Assembly (NCBI GenBank): GCA_944376125.1
Contig: CALWBQ010000027.1
Span: 32,922 to 96,921, forward strand
Direction of reading: 5' to 3'
Length of the DNA stretch: 64,000 nucleotides
Source: an uncultured Lachnospiraceae bacterium
GTDB lineage: Bacteria > Bacillota > Clostridia > Lachnospirales > Lachnospiraceae
The notes beneath the pieces were generated by a model, which worked only from the letters and a program-made list of their open reading frames with translations, was not told the origin of the DNA and searched no databases. Shown piece by piece: positions 17,289 through 25,800 of this stretch. A program made the position numbers and the translations under genes. Positions within the stretch are counted from its first letter, which is position 1. Each line of letters opens with the position of its first letter.

Positions 17289-18626
17289 ATGAGAAAGACA
17301 ACAAAACTTATGGCTGTATTATCCGCTGCGGCAGTGATGACCGCAGTAACCCCTTCCTTATTAAATGGACCAGCAACCGTACTGGCTGCCTCCGCCGGAT
17401 GGGTCGAAGAAAACGGAACCTTCCGCTACTATGATTCTGACGGCGATTACGTAACAGAAGCCTGGAAGAAGAAAGGCAGCGACTGGTACTATTTAAACGA
17501 TGAGGGTGAGATTGCAACAGATGAAATTATCGATGAATACTATGTAGATGAAACCGGAAAGAAAGTTGCCAACCACTGGCTTTCCGTTGAAAATGAAGAT
17601 ATGGACAGTCCCGATTCCCCTGCGGAGCTGTGGTATTACTTTGGAAAAGACGGCCGCTATATTCGCTCCAAATGGCAGTCCATCAACGACAAGTGGTATT
17701 ATTTCAACGACGAAGGCATCATGCAGACAGGTCTGCAGACTATCCAAGACGCCGTTTATTATCTGGGAGACGACGGGGTTCGCCGTACTGGATGGATCCA
17801 GCTGTCTGAGGACTCTGACGAACCCAACGATTCCTCTTCCTGGTACTATTTTGAGAAAAACGGCAAAATGGTCGAAAATGAATTAGACAAGAAAATCAGC
17901 GGAAATTACTACACGTTTGTAGATGGCGTCATGCAGACTGGCTGGTATCAGCTCCCCGCCGCCGCTCCGGCAGCAGAGGAGGGCCAGGAGGCCGCCCCGG
18001 CCGGTGCTTCCATCGCAGGCTACCAGTACTATGAGGAGGATGGAAAACGCGCCTCCGGCTGGTATGATATCCCAGGAGTAGAGGGCCTTAGCTCCGATGA
18101 GGAGGACACCTACCGCTTCTACTTTAAGAAAGGAGTACCCTACTTTGCCGAGAGCGGCGTGCAGGTATTCAGCATCAACTCCAAACAGTATGCGTTCAAT
18201 ACAAAGGGAGAAATGCAGACTGGCCTGCAGACCATCACCTTAGAAGACGGCTCAGCAGCCAACGCTTACTTTGCTGAAGACGGTTCCATGAAGACAGGCA
18301 AACAGACAATCTATAATGAAGAAACCGGTGAAAATGAATCCTGGTACTTCCACACCAGCGGAGCCAGCCGGGGGCAGGGATACAACGGCATCTATGACAA
18401 CCGCCTGTATATCAACGGCCTGCGCCAGGAAGCGGAAAGCGATCTGCGCTACGCCCCGGTATCCTTCGACGGCAAGCAGTATTTAGTCAACGCTTCCGGT
18501 ATCGTTCAGCGCGCCTCCTCTTCCTCCAAATCCTCTGAAAAGCCGGAGTTAGGCAATGGATATAAGGATGTGGAAGATGCCAACGGCGATATCTGGGTAG
18601 TAAACACCGAGGGCGTCATTCAGTAA
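17289..18626 (+). CDS. Secreted protein with cell-wall (choline)-binding repeats
   Basis: A 445-residue exported protein. The start is ATG at 17289 with AAGGAGA eleven bases upstream; an in-frame ATG at 17184 would put the signal peptide in mid-protein. The N-terminus is a classic signal peptide (Lys-rich start, hydrophobic core, cleavage probably after VLAASA near residue 30). The rest is a series of aromatic-rich repeats of about 20 residues of the CW_binding_1 type (WYYLNDEG, WYYFNDEG, MQTGWYQL, MQTGLQTI), with Ala/Glu- and Ser-rich linkers and no obvious enzymatic domain. Such repeats bind choline or other wall glycopolymer groups. It is divergent from operon A and probably attaches to the cell wall; whether the operon A polymer is its ligand is speculation. 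Confidence 0.9.
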   Translation: MRKTTKLMAVLSAAAVMTAVTPSLLNGPATVLAASAGWVEENGTFRYYDSDGDYVTEAWKKKGSDWYYLNDEGEIATDEIIDEYYVDETGKKVANHWLSVENEDMDSPDSPAELWYYFGKDGRYIRSKWQSINDKWYYFNDEGIMQTGLQTIQDAVYYLGDDGVRRTGWIQLSEDSDEPNDSSSWYYFEKNGKMVENELDKKISGNYYTFVDGVMQTGWYQLPAAAPAAEEGQEAAPAGASIAGYQYYEEDGKRASGWYDIPGVEGLSSDEEDTYRFYFKKGVPYFAESGVQVFSINSKQYAFNTKGEMQTGLQTITLEDGSAANAYFAEDGSMKTGKQTIYNEETGENESWYFHTSGASRGQGYNGIYDNRLYINGLRQEAESDLRYAPVSFDGKQYLVNASGIVQRASSSSKSSEKPELGNGYKDVEDANGDIWVVNTEGVIQ

Positions 18627-18712
18627 AGCATCCCTCACAGCCGTTCATTATAACGCGCAACCATGAAAATCCACTTGTGATTACAAAACCATAGTTTGTA
18701 TTACCGTTCAGC

Positions 18713-18759
18713 AAAACCGCTGTGTCAGACCTCTTTTTGTCTGTCCCACAGCGGTTTTT
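18713..18759 (+). terminator. Terminator after the cell-wall-binding protein gene
   Basis: AAAACCGCTGTG pairs with CACAGCGGTTTT around a 22-base loop and ends in a T run. It lies 87 bp past the stop codon; because both arms are flanked by A and T runs it could also act on the other strand. Confidence 0.85.
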
Positions 18760-18901
18760 GTGTGTAAAACCAGGAAATATGAAATTTTTTTATATTTTTT
18801 CTAAAATTCTGTCATATTTCGGAATTTTTTACGTTATATATAAGTTAAGGTATTGTCGCCTCGCGCTGACGCTGCCTTAATCATCTACTCAGGAGGTCAA
18901 T

Positions 18902-19315
18902 ATGAGAGAATTATCGGTTTACTACTGTCCCAAATGCGGCTACTATGCCTACTACCAGCTTTCACGAAACGCTGTATGCCCAAAATGTGATGTGTCCATG
19001 AGTCTTCTCCCCATGCGGTATCAGGATTTTATGGATCTGAGCTGCCCGGAACGGGACCTCCTTCTCAGCAAAGAAATCCTCAGACACACTCCTACCCTCT
19101 CTTCGCGGCTCTCTGCTCCCCACAAAGCAGCAAATTACAGGGAAACCATTGCCAACTTGTCCTACCGGATTCAGGAGCTGGAAGAAGAAAACAAGACTCT
19201 GAAATCTACCGTAGAATGGATGCATAAAACCATATGGGACTTAATCAAAAAGCAGAAGAACCTGCCTCAGGAATCCCTGGCTCCATCCGCACAGAGCCAT
19301 CCATCTAAACGCTGA
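18902..19315 (+). CDS. Small zinc-ribbon and coiled-coil protein, function unknown
   Basis: A 137-residue protein. The N-terminus has two CPKC pairs (about residues 9-12 and 27-30) typical of a zinc ribbon; the middle has no known motif; residues of about 85-120 form a predicted coiled coil with the pattern LEEENKTLK ... MHKTIWDLIKK. AGGAGG sits five bases before the ATG. The coiled-coil segment resembles the 50-residue protein encoded convergently at 19417-19569 (LERENRKLK ... MRSTINRLI), so the two may interact or share an origin. No enzymatic function is apparent. A role as a small regulator or adaptor is a guess. Confidence 0.7.
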   Translation: MRELSVYYCPKCGYYAYYQLSRNAVCPKCDVSMSLLPMRYQDFMDLSCPERDLLLSKEILRHTPTLSSRLSAPHKAANYRETIANLSYRIQELEEENKTLKSTVEWMHKTIWDLIKKQKNLPQESLAPSAQSHPSKR

Positions 19316-19335
19316 AATTCCTTCAAAAGAGAATA

Positions 19336-19392
19336 AAACAGGCGGGCACCCACTCACCGCAAAGGTATGCTGCACGGGTCTCCCGCCTGTTT
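19336..19392. terminator. Bidirectional terminator between convergent small genes
   Basis: AAACAGGCGGG pairs with CCCGCCTGTTT. On the minus strand the stem is followed by TTTTATT, a good tail for the 50-residue gene; on the plus strand the tail is a short TTT. Confidence 0.75.
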
Positions 19393-19416
19393 CCCCACTT
19401 TTCCATTTTCTGTCAT

Positions 19417-19569
19417 TTAATATTCTGCATTTGATTTCGTTATATACTGTCCAATCAAGCGATTTATCGTTGACCTCATCTGAAGGACAATCTGCTGCAA
19501 GGTTTCGTTATCTTCTTTTAACTTCCGATTTTCGCGTTCAAGAATCAGCAGCATTTCCTTGTCGCTCAT
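19417..19569 (-). CDS. Small coiled-coil protein, 50 residues
   Basis: The ATG at 19569 has AGGAGG with ideal eight-base spacing, so the 50-residue product is preferred to the longer 86-residue reading that begins at 19677. The protein is almost entirely one amphipathic helix (LERENRKLKEDNETLQ). The Leu/Asn/Lys heptads and the MRSTINRLI end match the coiled coil of the protein at 18902-19315. A candidate -10 (TATATT near 19600) and a TGTCGATTT box (minus strand, 19645-19653) lie upstream. Function unknown. Confidence 0.6.
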   Translation of the reverse strand: MSDKEMLLILERENRKLKEDNETLQQIVLQMRSTINRLIGQYITKSNAEY

Positions 19570-19816
19570 ACACAACCCCTCCTTTTTTTCTATGCTGATA
19601 ATATAATGCTTTCCCGGAAATTTGAAAAGAGAAAGATATCGCATAAATCGACATTTTGTTCTTCCTGATATTTCCAAAATTTTCTTATTTTTGTATAATT
19701 CTCAGTACACTTTTTTCTTGTCCACCAGATATGGTATTTTATCGCTCACCCTTGCCATATCTGGGTTCCCGTCTCGTTTCCCGCATTTCTGCAAAGATTG
19801 TCGCATTTCGTCCATG

Positions 19817-19859
19817 TCCGATATGATCCAATATCGGATAATCTTCCTTTTTTGTCGAT
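19817..19859 (+). promoter_or_regulatory. Inverted repeat and 0A-box-like motifs upstream of the Spo0A-C-like gene
   Basis: TCCGATAT (19817-19824) and ATATCGGA (19831-19838) form a perfect 8-bp inverted repeat with a 6-base spacer. TGTCGAT follows at 19853-19859, and a related TTGTCGCA lies at 19798-19805; these resemble the Spo0A box TGTCGAA but match it imperfectly. The position just upstream of the promoter suggests an operator, perhaps for autoregulation. Confidence 0.4.
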
Positions 19860-19882
19860 ATTGGTCTATTTCCTTCTCTTTT

Positions 19883-19911
19883 TTGCAGTTCTGATATCTT
19901 TTCGGTACAAT
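19883..19911 (+). promoter_or_regulatory. Promoter of the Spo0A-C-like gene
   Basis: TTGCAG, a 17-bp spacer and TACAAT form a good sigma-A-like promoter 33 bp before the ATG at 19945. Confidence 0.65.
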
Positions 19912-19944
19912 ATACTTCATCAACAGCAAAGGAGAATCCGGCAT

Positions 19945-20292
19945 ATGGACAATCTTATCTCTCTCATCCGCTCTCTGGGAATTTCCGGCACCTACCTAGG
20001 CTATTACTATCTCTGCACAGCCGTTGCATTAGTCCTGGAAGACCACGACCGTCTTTTGATGATATCCAAAATCCTATATCCCAAGATCGCTCTCATCCAC
20101 AAGACTACTCCGGCATGTGTAGAACGCGACATCCGGACTGTCATCAATCTCTGCTGGAACCGCGGCGACCGCGAACGCCTCTGCCAGGTAGCAGGCTTTC
20201 GGCTGCAGAGAAAGCCCACCAACGGGGAATTTATCGATTTGCTGGCCGCATACCTCCAAAATCACCCGGATTCGCCGACCGGCACCATCTAA
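19945..20292 (+). CDS. Stand-alone Spo0A C-terminal-domain-like DNA-binding protein
   Basis: A 115-residue protein that looks like the DNA-binding (sigma-factor-like) C-terminal domain of the sporulation regulator Spo0A without the receiver domain. Matching features: LGI ... GYYYL at about 11-23, LEDHDRL, ILYPKIA at about 43-49, TTPACVERDIRTVINLCWNRG at about 54-74 (helix-turn-helix with the family's VER, R and W positions) and KPTNGEFID near 90-98. The ATG at 19945 has AAGGAG ten bases upstream; longer readings from 19798 would start upstream of the promoter. Two diverged relatives follow on the other strand. It probably binds DNA, possibly Spo0A-like boxes, but without phosphorylation control. 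Confidence 0.8.
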   Translation: MDNLISLIRSLGISGTYLGYYYLCTAVALVLEDHDRLLMISKILYPKIALIHKTTPACVERDIRTVINLCWNRGDRERLCQVAGFRLQRKPTNGEFIDLLAAYLQNHPDSPTGTI

Positions 20293-20302
20293 GCACCCTT
20301 AT

Positions 20303-20327
20303 AAAAAGGCGGAGAATCAACCCCGCC
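20303..20327 (-). terminator. Terminator of the first Spo0A-C-like paralogue gene
   Basis: GGCGG/CCGCC stem with a 10-base loop, followed on the minus strand by TTTTTAT. It lies between the convergent stops at 20292 and 20334 and would mainly serve the minus-strand gene. Confidence 0.7.
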
Positions 20328-20333
20328 CAGATT

Positions 20334-20657
20334 TCAGCACCGTTTCATACATTCCAGCAGAGCTTCGATCAGCTCTCTGGGATACAGAGGAAGATGAATC
20401 TTTCTTCCCAGCTTTTCTTCCAGATACTCTCTTCCCCCATACATCAAGAAAGCATCCCTGACTGTTCTCAGATTCTTCTCAAAATTATACACGCTCTCTC
20501 CCCTCCGTTCGGCCACCGGCGTGTATACATCCTTCCGGATATTTATCAGACGGGTCTCGTCCTGCGCCACCATTTCCAGACACATACACAGACCTGCATA
20601 TCCTTTATAGCCTTTCAAAAATGGTATTCCGCTCAAAATCTCTTCAGCCGTTTTCAT
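20334..20657 (-). CDS. Diverged Spo0A-C-like mini-protein, copy 1
   Basis: A 107-residue protein with AGGAGGG six bases before the ATG. It aligns with the protein at 19945 without gaps over residues 19-79: Gly19-Tyr20, Lys42, Tyr45, Glu60, Arg64-Thr65-Val66, Gly74, Arg76-Glu77 and Leu79 are shared. The Thr-Thr-Pro turn of the recognition region is absent, so DNA contact may be changed or lost. It is a close paralogue of the protein at 20895-21221, with residues 58-80 identical. Role unknown; an interaction partner or modulator of Spo0A-type regulators is a reasonable guess. Confidence 0.7.
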   Translation of the reverse strand: MKTAEEILSGIPFLKGYKGYAGLCMCLEMVAQDETRLINIRKDVYTPVAERRGESVYNFEKNLRTVRDAFLMYGGREYLEEKLGRKIHLPLYPRELIEALLECMKRC

Positions 20658-20802
20658 AAGATTCCCTCCTCTTATATTTCTCTGCAGCGCTGTCTTTCAA
20701 ATTCTGCGCGCTCCAACCATGTTCCTTCAGCGCTATCAATAGTATACGCTCTTTCGTCTTGAATAGAGAAAAATAGACTTTTTTAGACTTTTATCGGCAT
20801 AT

Positions 20803-20850
20803 ATGAAAAAGAAGCCCTGGCCTCCCCTCCCGGTTCGGCCCAAGGCTCCT
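20803..20850 (-). terminator. Possible terminator after Spo0A-C-like copy 2
   Basis: On the minus strand AGCCTTGG pairs with CCAGGGCT with one mismatch across a GC-rich loop and is followed by TCTTTTTC. The remaining part of the 237-bp gap shows no gene. Confidence 0.45.
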
Positions 20851-20894
20851 CTCTCTGCTCTATATCGGCGCATCGCCTGCACCGCAGTCAAGGA

Positions 20895-21221
20895 TCATTC
20901 TCCTCTCCTCATACACTCCAACAATATTTCCATCAATTCTCTGGGATACAAAGGCATTTGGATCTTTCGTTTCAGCGTTTTTTCCAAATATTCCCTGCCT
21001 CCATACATCAGAAAAGCATCTCTGACGGTTCTTAGATTCTTTTCGAAATTATGCAACTCTTCGCCTCTCTGAGCTGCGGCAGGCAGATACACCTGTCTGC
21101 GAATATCCGTCAGCCGTTCCTCATCCTCCTGGATCAGCTTGAGGCAAAGAATCAAGCCCTGATATCCCTTATAACTCTGCAGAAATGGAACCTCCCGTAA
21201 GATCGCTTCAGCCGTTTTCAT
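20895..21221 (-). CDS. Diverged Spo0A-C-like mini-protein, copy 2
   Basis: A 108-residue protein; the ATG at 21221 has GGGAGG seven bases upstream and is preferred to an in-frame start at 21293. It is about two-thirds identical to the protein at 20334 with no gaps, but the DNA differs at many third codon positions, so the duplication is old and the protein is under purifying selection. The conserved core (N58 to E80) corresponds to the helix-turn-helix segment of the Spo0A C-terminal domain. It lies 96 bp downstream of the O-antigen ligase-like gene's stop on the same strand, so it may share transcripts with it. Confidence 0.7.
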   Translation of the reverse strand: MKTAEAILREVPFLQSYKGYQGLILCLKLIQEDEERLTDIRRQVYLPAAAQRGEELHNFEKNLRTVRDAFLMYGGREYLEKTLKRKIQMPLYPRELMEILLECMRRGE

Positions 21222-21316
21222 TGTGTTTCCTCCCTTTCTCATATTAATGATACCAGTATGCGGCGAAACGTCCCACTCGAAAAACAGCCCCAATTTTCCA
21301 AACGCTTTCCCACTTT

Positions 21317-22507
21317 TTATTTATTTCCGCTATGCTCGCGTACCAGACTGCCCCAGACCAATACCAGCCAAAACATCGGCTGCCGGTAATTGACCAGTAA
21401 AAAACTCTCTGCCAGAAGTCCTAAGATCACAGGCCACATCCATCCCCGGACAAAACGGAATTCTCTGAAAAGCCAGAATATCAGGATTCCCGTCGGGATG
21501 ATCCCATAGCAAAACAAAATGCTGAACAGGCAGGAGTGAATCTCATTTACCTGCGCCGCCAAAGGAAACCTGGCAAAGCCTCCTTCTCCGGCTCCAGTCA
21601 GCAGGCATGCCGGGTAGAGCCAAAGTTTTTCCATTCCTCTGTCCTCCAGCAGCCCGCCAAGCCCTCCATGGGCGATCTTCCATATCTTTTCCTGGATTCT
21701 TTCCACCAGGGTAAAATTTCCTTCCTGTATCGAAAAATCTGCCGGAGGCCATAAACAAATAATTGCTGCGGCCAGCACCAAAATGCAGGCAGCGCCTCCT
21801 ATCCACCACACCCGTCTTGCAATGCGCCCAGAACGGTACAGGCGAAAGGTTCCTCTGGCCGCAAGCGCTGCCGCTGCAGCCAGAACTCCCAAAAAAACAC
21901 CTGTAGACTTGCTTGCCCCAATGATCCCAATAGCTAAAATGTAAAAAATGCCATCTGCCAGCTTCTTCTTTTCTCCCCGGCTCAAGTACAAAAGCACAGC
22001 CATCAGAAAAACAAAAAAAGCCAGTTGGTTGGGGTCGTTAAAAGTTCCCATATAGCGGGTTCCGCCCCAATATTCATAAAACAGCCTGCCATGACCGGAC
22101 AGCCATACTCCGGTCTGCACCAGAATATTCACCTGGGCTCCCGCAGCTACCCACCTGACAAAGCCTTCTTTCTGCCCTAACCGCCGAAAGCACCAGATCG
22201 CCATCCCGTTATATAGCCAGTACGCCGTATACCGGACAAATTCAGTATTCTTTTCCCTCCATGCGTATACGCCATTGACCGCCACAACACAGATCAGAAA
22301 TAAATAAAAGGGCCAGTCTTCCTCCCAGTCCAGGAGCCGTACACGGTCTCCCGCACTGTTTTCTTCAGCCCTTCTCTTCAACAGCCATTCTCCCAACAAA
22401 ACCAGACAGCACAGAACCAGGCAGACATCTGCTGCTCCCAGCCCCCCGGACGGAAAAAGATAAAACTGTTTCAGCACAAAAAATAATATAAAAAGCGCCA
22501 AAGCCAT
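21317..22507 (-). CDS. O-antigen ligase/polymerase (Wzy-like) membrane protein
   Basis: A 396-residue protein with about ten membrane helices and one larger extracellular loop (about 265-320). The FNDPNQLAFF motif after helix 5 and an AGEGGFARF ... NEIHS segment in the late loop match the O-antigen ligase/Wzy-C superfamily. The preferred ATG at 22507 has AGGAGG ten bases upstream; a TTG at 22540 is possible but lies before that site. It stands apart from both polysaccharide operons, yet could polymerise or ligate the product of either. Weak promoter-like sequence is present upstream near 22560. Confidence 0.8.
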   Translation of the reverse strand: MALALFILFFVLKQFYLFPSGGLGAADVCLVLCCLVLLGEWLLKRRAEENSAGDRVRLLDWEEDWPFYLFLICVVAVNGVYAWREKNTEFVRYTAYWLYNGMAIWCFRRLGQKEGFVRWVAAGAQVNILVQTGVWLSGHGRLFYEYWGGTRYMGTFNDPNQLAFFVFLMAVLLYLSRGEKKKLADGIFYILAIGIIGASKSTGVFLGVLAAAAALAARGTFRLYRSGRIARRVWWIGGAACILVLAAAIICLWPPADFSIQEGNFTLVERIQEKIWKIAHGGLGGLLEDRGMEKLWLYPACLLTGAGEGGFARFPLAAQVNEIHSCLFSILFCYGIIPTGILIFWLFREFRFVRGWMWPVILGLLAESFLLVNYRQPMFWLVLVWGSLVREHSGNK

Positions 22508-22668
22508 CAGCAAATTTCCTCCTGTCCAACTGTCGGTCAAGGCTATGATATATTATTTTAGCAAATTTCAAGTAATTTACAACTTCTTTTTGAATAATTT
22601 TTTAAGTTTTGCGGAAAAACCCTTTTCCATCAGCCAGACATTTTCATAAGCATTCCAGCTTATAACGC

Positions 22669-22704
22669 AAAGCGGCCCAGACAGTTATCCGGCCGGGCCG
22701 CTTT
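22669..22704 (-). terminator. Terminator of the helicase/Hint operon
   Basis: A perfect 10-bp stem AAAGCGGCCC/GGGCCGCTTT with a 16-base loop lies about 100 bp past the stop of the 1063-residue gene. The minus-strand T tail is only TTT, so efficiency is uncertain. The rest of the gap 22541-22807 shows no gene. Confidence 0.65.
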
Positions 22705-22807
22705 CTAATCATTTGATTCTCCAGCGCTCATAATTCCAGAAGAGTCAACCGATCTGGGCGCGGTAATCATCACATTTCATCTGCCATCTGTCCGGCGAGC
22801 AGGCGCA

Positions 22808-25800
22808 TCAGGCTGATGCCGGAGCCGTATTTTTATCGATCCAGGTTTGGCTGGGTTCGGGAAGCGCATCGATGAAGGGCCTGATCTTCTCCTCAATAAG
22901 CTGAGTGATAGGCGCCTTCGGTTTCTTCCCGCCTACCAGCATTACAATCGAAATAATCAGCATCAGCCCCATCAAGACCGCGTTGGCCACCGGAATAAAA
23001 GAGGCCACGAAAAAGCAGGAAGAAAGACCTGCTGAAAACGACAGCGCAAACTCTGTTATCCCCAAGACAAGGCTGAGGCCTGTTATCACGCCATTTGCCA
23101 CAGACAGCGCCCTCACCCACAATTCATAACCAGATTTATTGCTATACATTTTTTTCAGCTCCATAACAGAGGCAACGAATGCGATCCCCAGCAAAACTAC
23201 ATTCAAAATTTTGAACACAATTTCTCCTAACACGAATACCTTGCTCGTTCGATCCAGTGTGACGCTGGAATACATTTTATCCCCATTCATCTTGCGGCTG
23301 TAGCGGGTAGCATTTTCTTCCACTTCGTTTTTCAGGTTGAAGCCCTCTCCTGAATCCAGAGTGACAGACTCCAGGATATCCATCTGCCCGCCCCCGACCT
23401 GGTAGCGGTAAAAAGCGTTCAGACGCTCTTGCGGCGTTGCTTCCGGGTTAAAGATTGTATTAACGCTCTTCCACATAATAAAGTTTTTTGTCATTGCAAA
23501 GCACGCATCGATAACAGTTAAAATGGATTCCGCCTTCTGAACATCGGTCAGTTCATCCCAACTCATAAAAATGTTGGCAAAGGAAACAGCTCCCACCAAT
23601 ACGTTCATAGCAGAAAACAGCTTTCCAATCCCGGGATTTTTAGGATTATACGTCATCAGAGCCGATGAGGTATAACCTGTAGTGACGGCAAACTGCGTGA
23701 TTTCCTGAGCCTGAAAAATCGCCCACTGCACAAACGTCTCTTTTGTATCCGCTAAAAATTCCTGGATCCCGTCTTCAATCTCTGTCGGGATCAGTATCTC
23801 CTTATTTTTTACTTTATCATAAAACCTGCCGTACAATTCCACCAAAAGGCTGCAGTAATTCTCGAAGTTCTCTGCGCCCTTGTATCTGTCGATCAGCTGA
23901 GCGATCGCATAGTTGGTAAGCTGTCCGTACAAGGCCAGAGCATAGGACGAATGAAATACGTTGCCCTCTTTATCTTTTATCACCTCCCCGTTTAGGCTCT
24001 CTTTGATATCGTAGGACTCTGAGTCTAAAATTCCGAGCATTTTAATAATATGCGTAACACCTGCCGGATCGACTTCATATTGTTGATGAAGCATCGGAAG
24101 CGTTTCCACATAATGGTAGTACATCCTTTCCGCCCAGTACTGGGACGCTGTCTGCCCTGCCCGCTGCCCTTCGTAATCCGTCTTTTCATCATTCACATAC
24201 AGCTTCAGCTTATCAATCAGGGAGAGATAGATATACTTGTCTAAAATCGCCGTAATCTGGTGGTATTCAGGCTGCTTCGACAAGACCTCCTTGTCATTGT
24301 CACTGTTTTTCTCTTCATTTTTGCCGTCTTCATCCTCCGGTATATAAGAGAGATAAAATCTCGCCTTTCTCAGAGCCTTATCCTCACCATCCTTCCCGCC
24401 GTATCCGCTCATAATCACCGAATCTGTCTTTTTCGCCAGGGAATTGGTCAGCACCACCGGAGACAGCCTCTTTAGAAAATCTGCCAGGTACCCTTTCTCC
24501 TTGTGATTATCCGGATCTGCCGCTTCCTCAATCTCCGGGATGATCCGATCACTGACGCTGTTAATCCCTGCCAGGCTGGCAGCCCGGGTTTTTCCATAAA
24601 TATCCTGAAATTTGATGGTCCCATCCGAATTTGACACATCCCCGGTATAATAGTTCACCAGATCCGTCAGGACTTCGCTGGTCTTGTAGGAACAGTACTG
24701 CTGCCCATCCATACACTGCTCCACTTTGTTCCCCTGTTCGTCCATTGTCTCCACTATGACAGAAGGCGCTGTAATGGAACAAAGTCCCTCAAGCGTCAGT
24801 GGTTCTGCATTCATCCCCGCTGCCAGGCAGCGGTTCTGCAGCTGCTTCATTTGTTCATGGTCCAGCCGGAAATACCGCCTTTTCTCTGCCAATTCGTCCG
24901 GAACCACCAATACCCCTTTTGCCGCATAGGTTTTGATTTCTGCTTTCCGTTCTGCGACGCTGGCTCTTGTCCCTGCAATATTGATGGCTTTGACCGCAAA
25001 TCCCTCATCCTGTTTTTCTGCCCGGCCCAGGCACTGAGTGAAATTATCTCCCTTTATATCCAAAAACCAGGTATCGTTCCAGCAAAAGGCTGATAAAAAC
25101 CTCTGCTGCCTTTTCCCGTCCTCTGTCTCGGGAAGCCCGATCTGTACGCTTCCATTCCATTTCAGCCCGCAGTAGTAAACTCTTTTTGTTTTGCCATCCT
25201 CTGCGGTTTCTTCAACCGAATCTATCCCATACAATTCCAGACGGTTTTCCCGTTCTGTATCCCGATATAGAATCGTACAGTTTCCCCTGGCAGTTCCCTT
25301 TGGAGTTTTTTCCAGGTCAAGAACGACATTGTCAGACTCATAAGAAAATACTTCATTTCTCCCTTCCTGAATCGTAACCTCACACGTTCTATAGAGAGCG
25401 TCGAATACCATATGCAAGTTCGAAATACGAAAATCCGGGTATTGATACTGCCCGCTGTCATCCTTCAGCTCTGCGTAAGCCCTGGTATCCCACTCTGTCA
25501 CCAGACGCCTCGTTTTCTCCTCATAGGAAATCGCCAGAATTCCCTGATTTTTGCAGGATTCCTCATCTTCCGGCAGTGGGATAATCTCCTCCCCGTTGAA
25601 CTTCAGGCCGCAATAATAATAGGATTTTCGGCTTTCATCAATTCCCATCCCAAACACCGCGTCAATCACATTTTCCCGCTTCTGCTCCCCCTGGTACCGG
25701 ATCTGATAGCAGAGCTGTGTCCCTGCCTTATGGATCGAGGTCATCCCGTTTCTGCGGATTACAACATCTGCCATCAGCCCATGATGGCGCAAAAATATGC

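Noticed and set aside
20115..20762. A 215-codon plus-strand frame
   Set aside because: It overlaps the Spo0A-C-like gene in another frame and runs antisense to copy 1.
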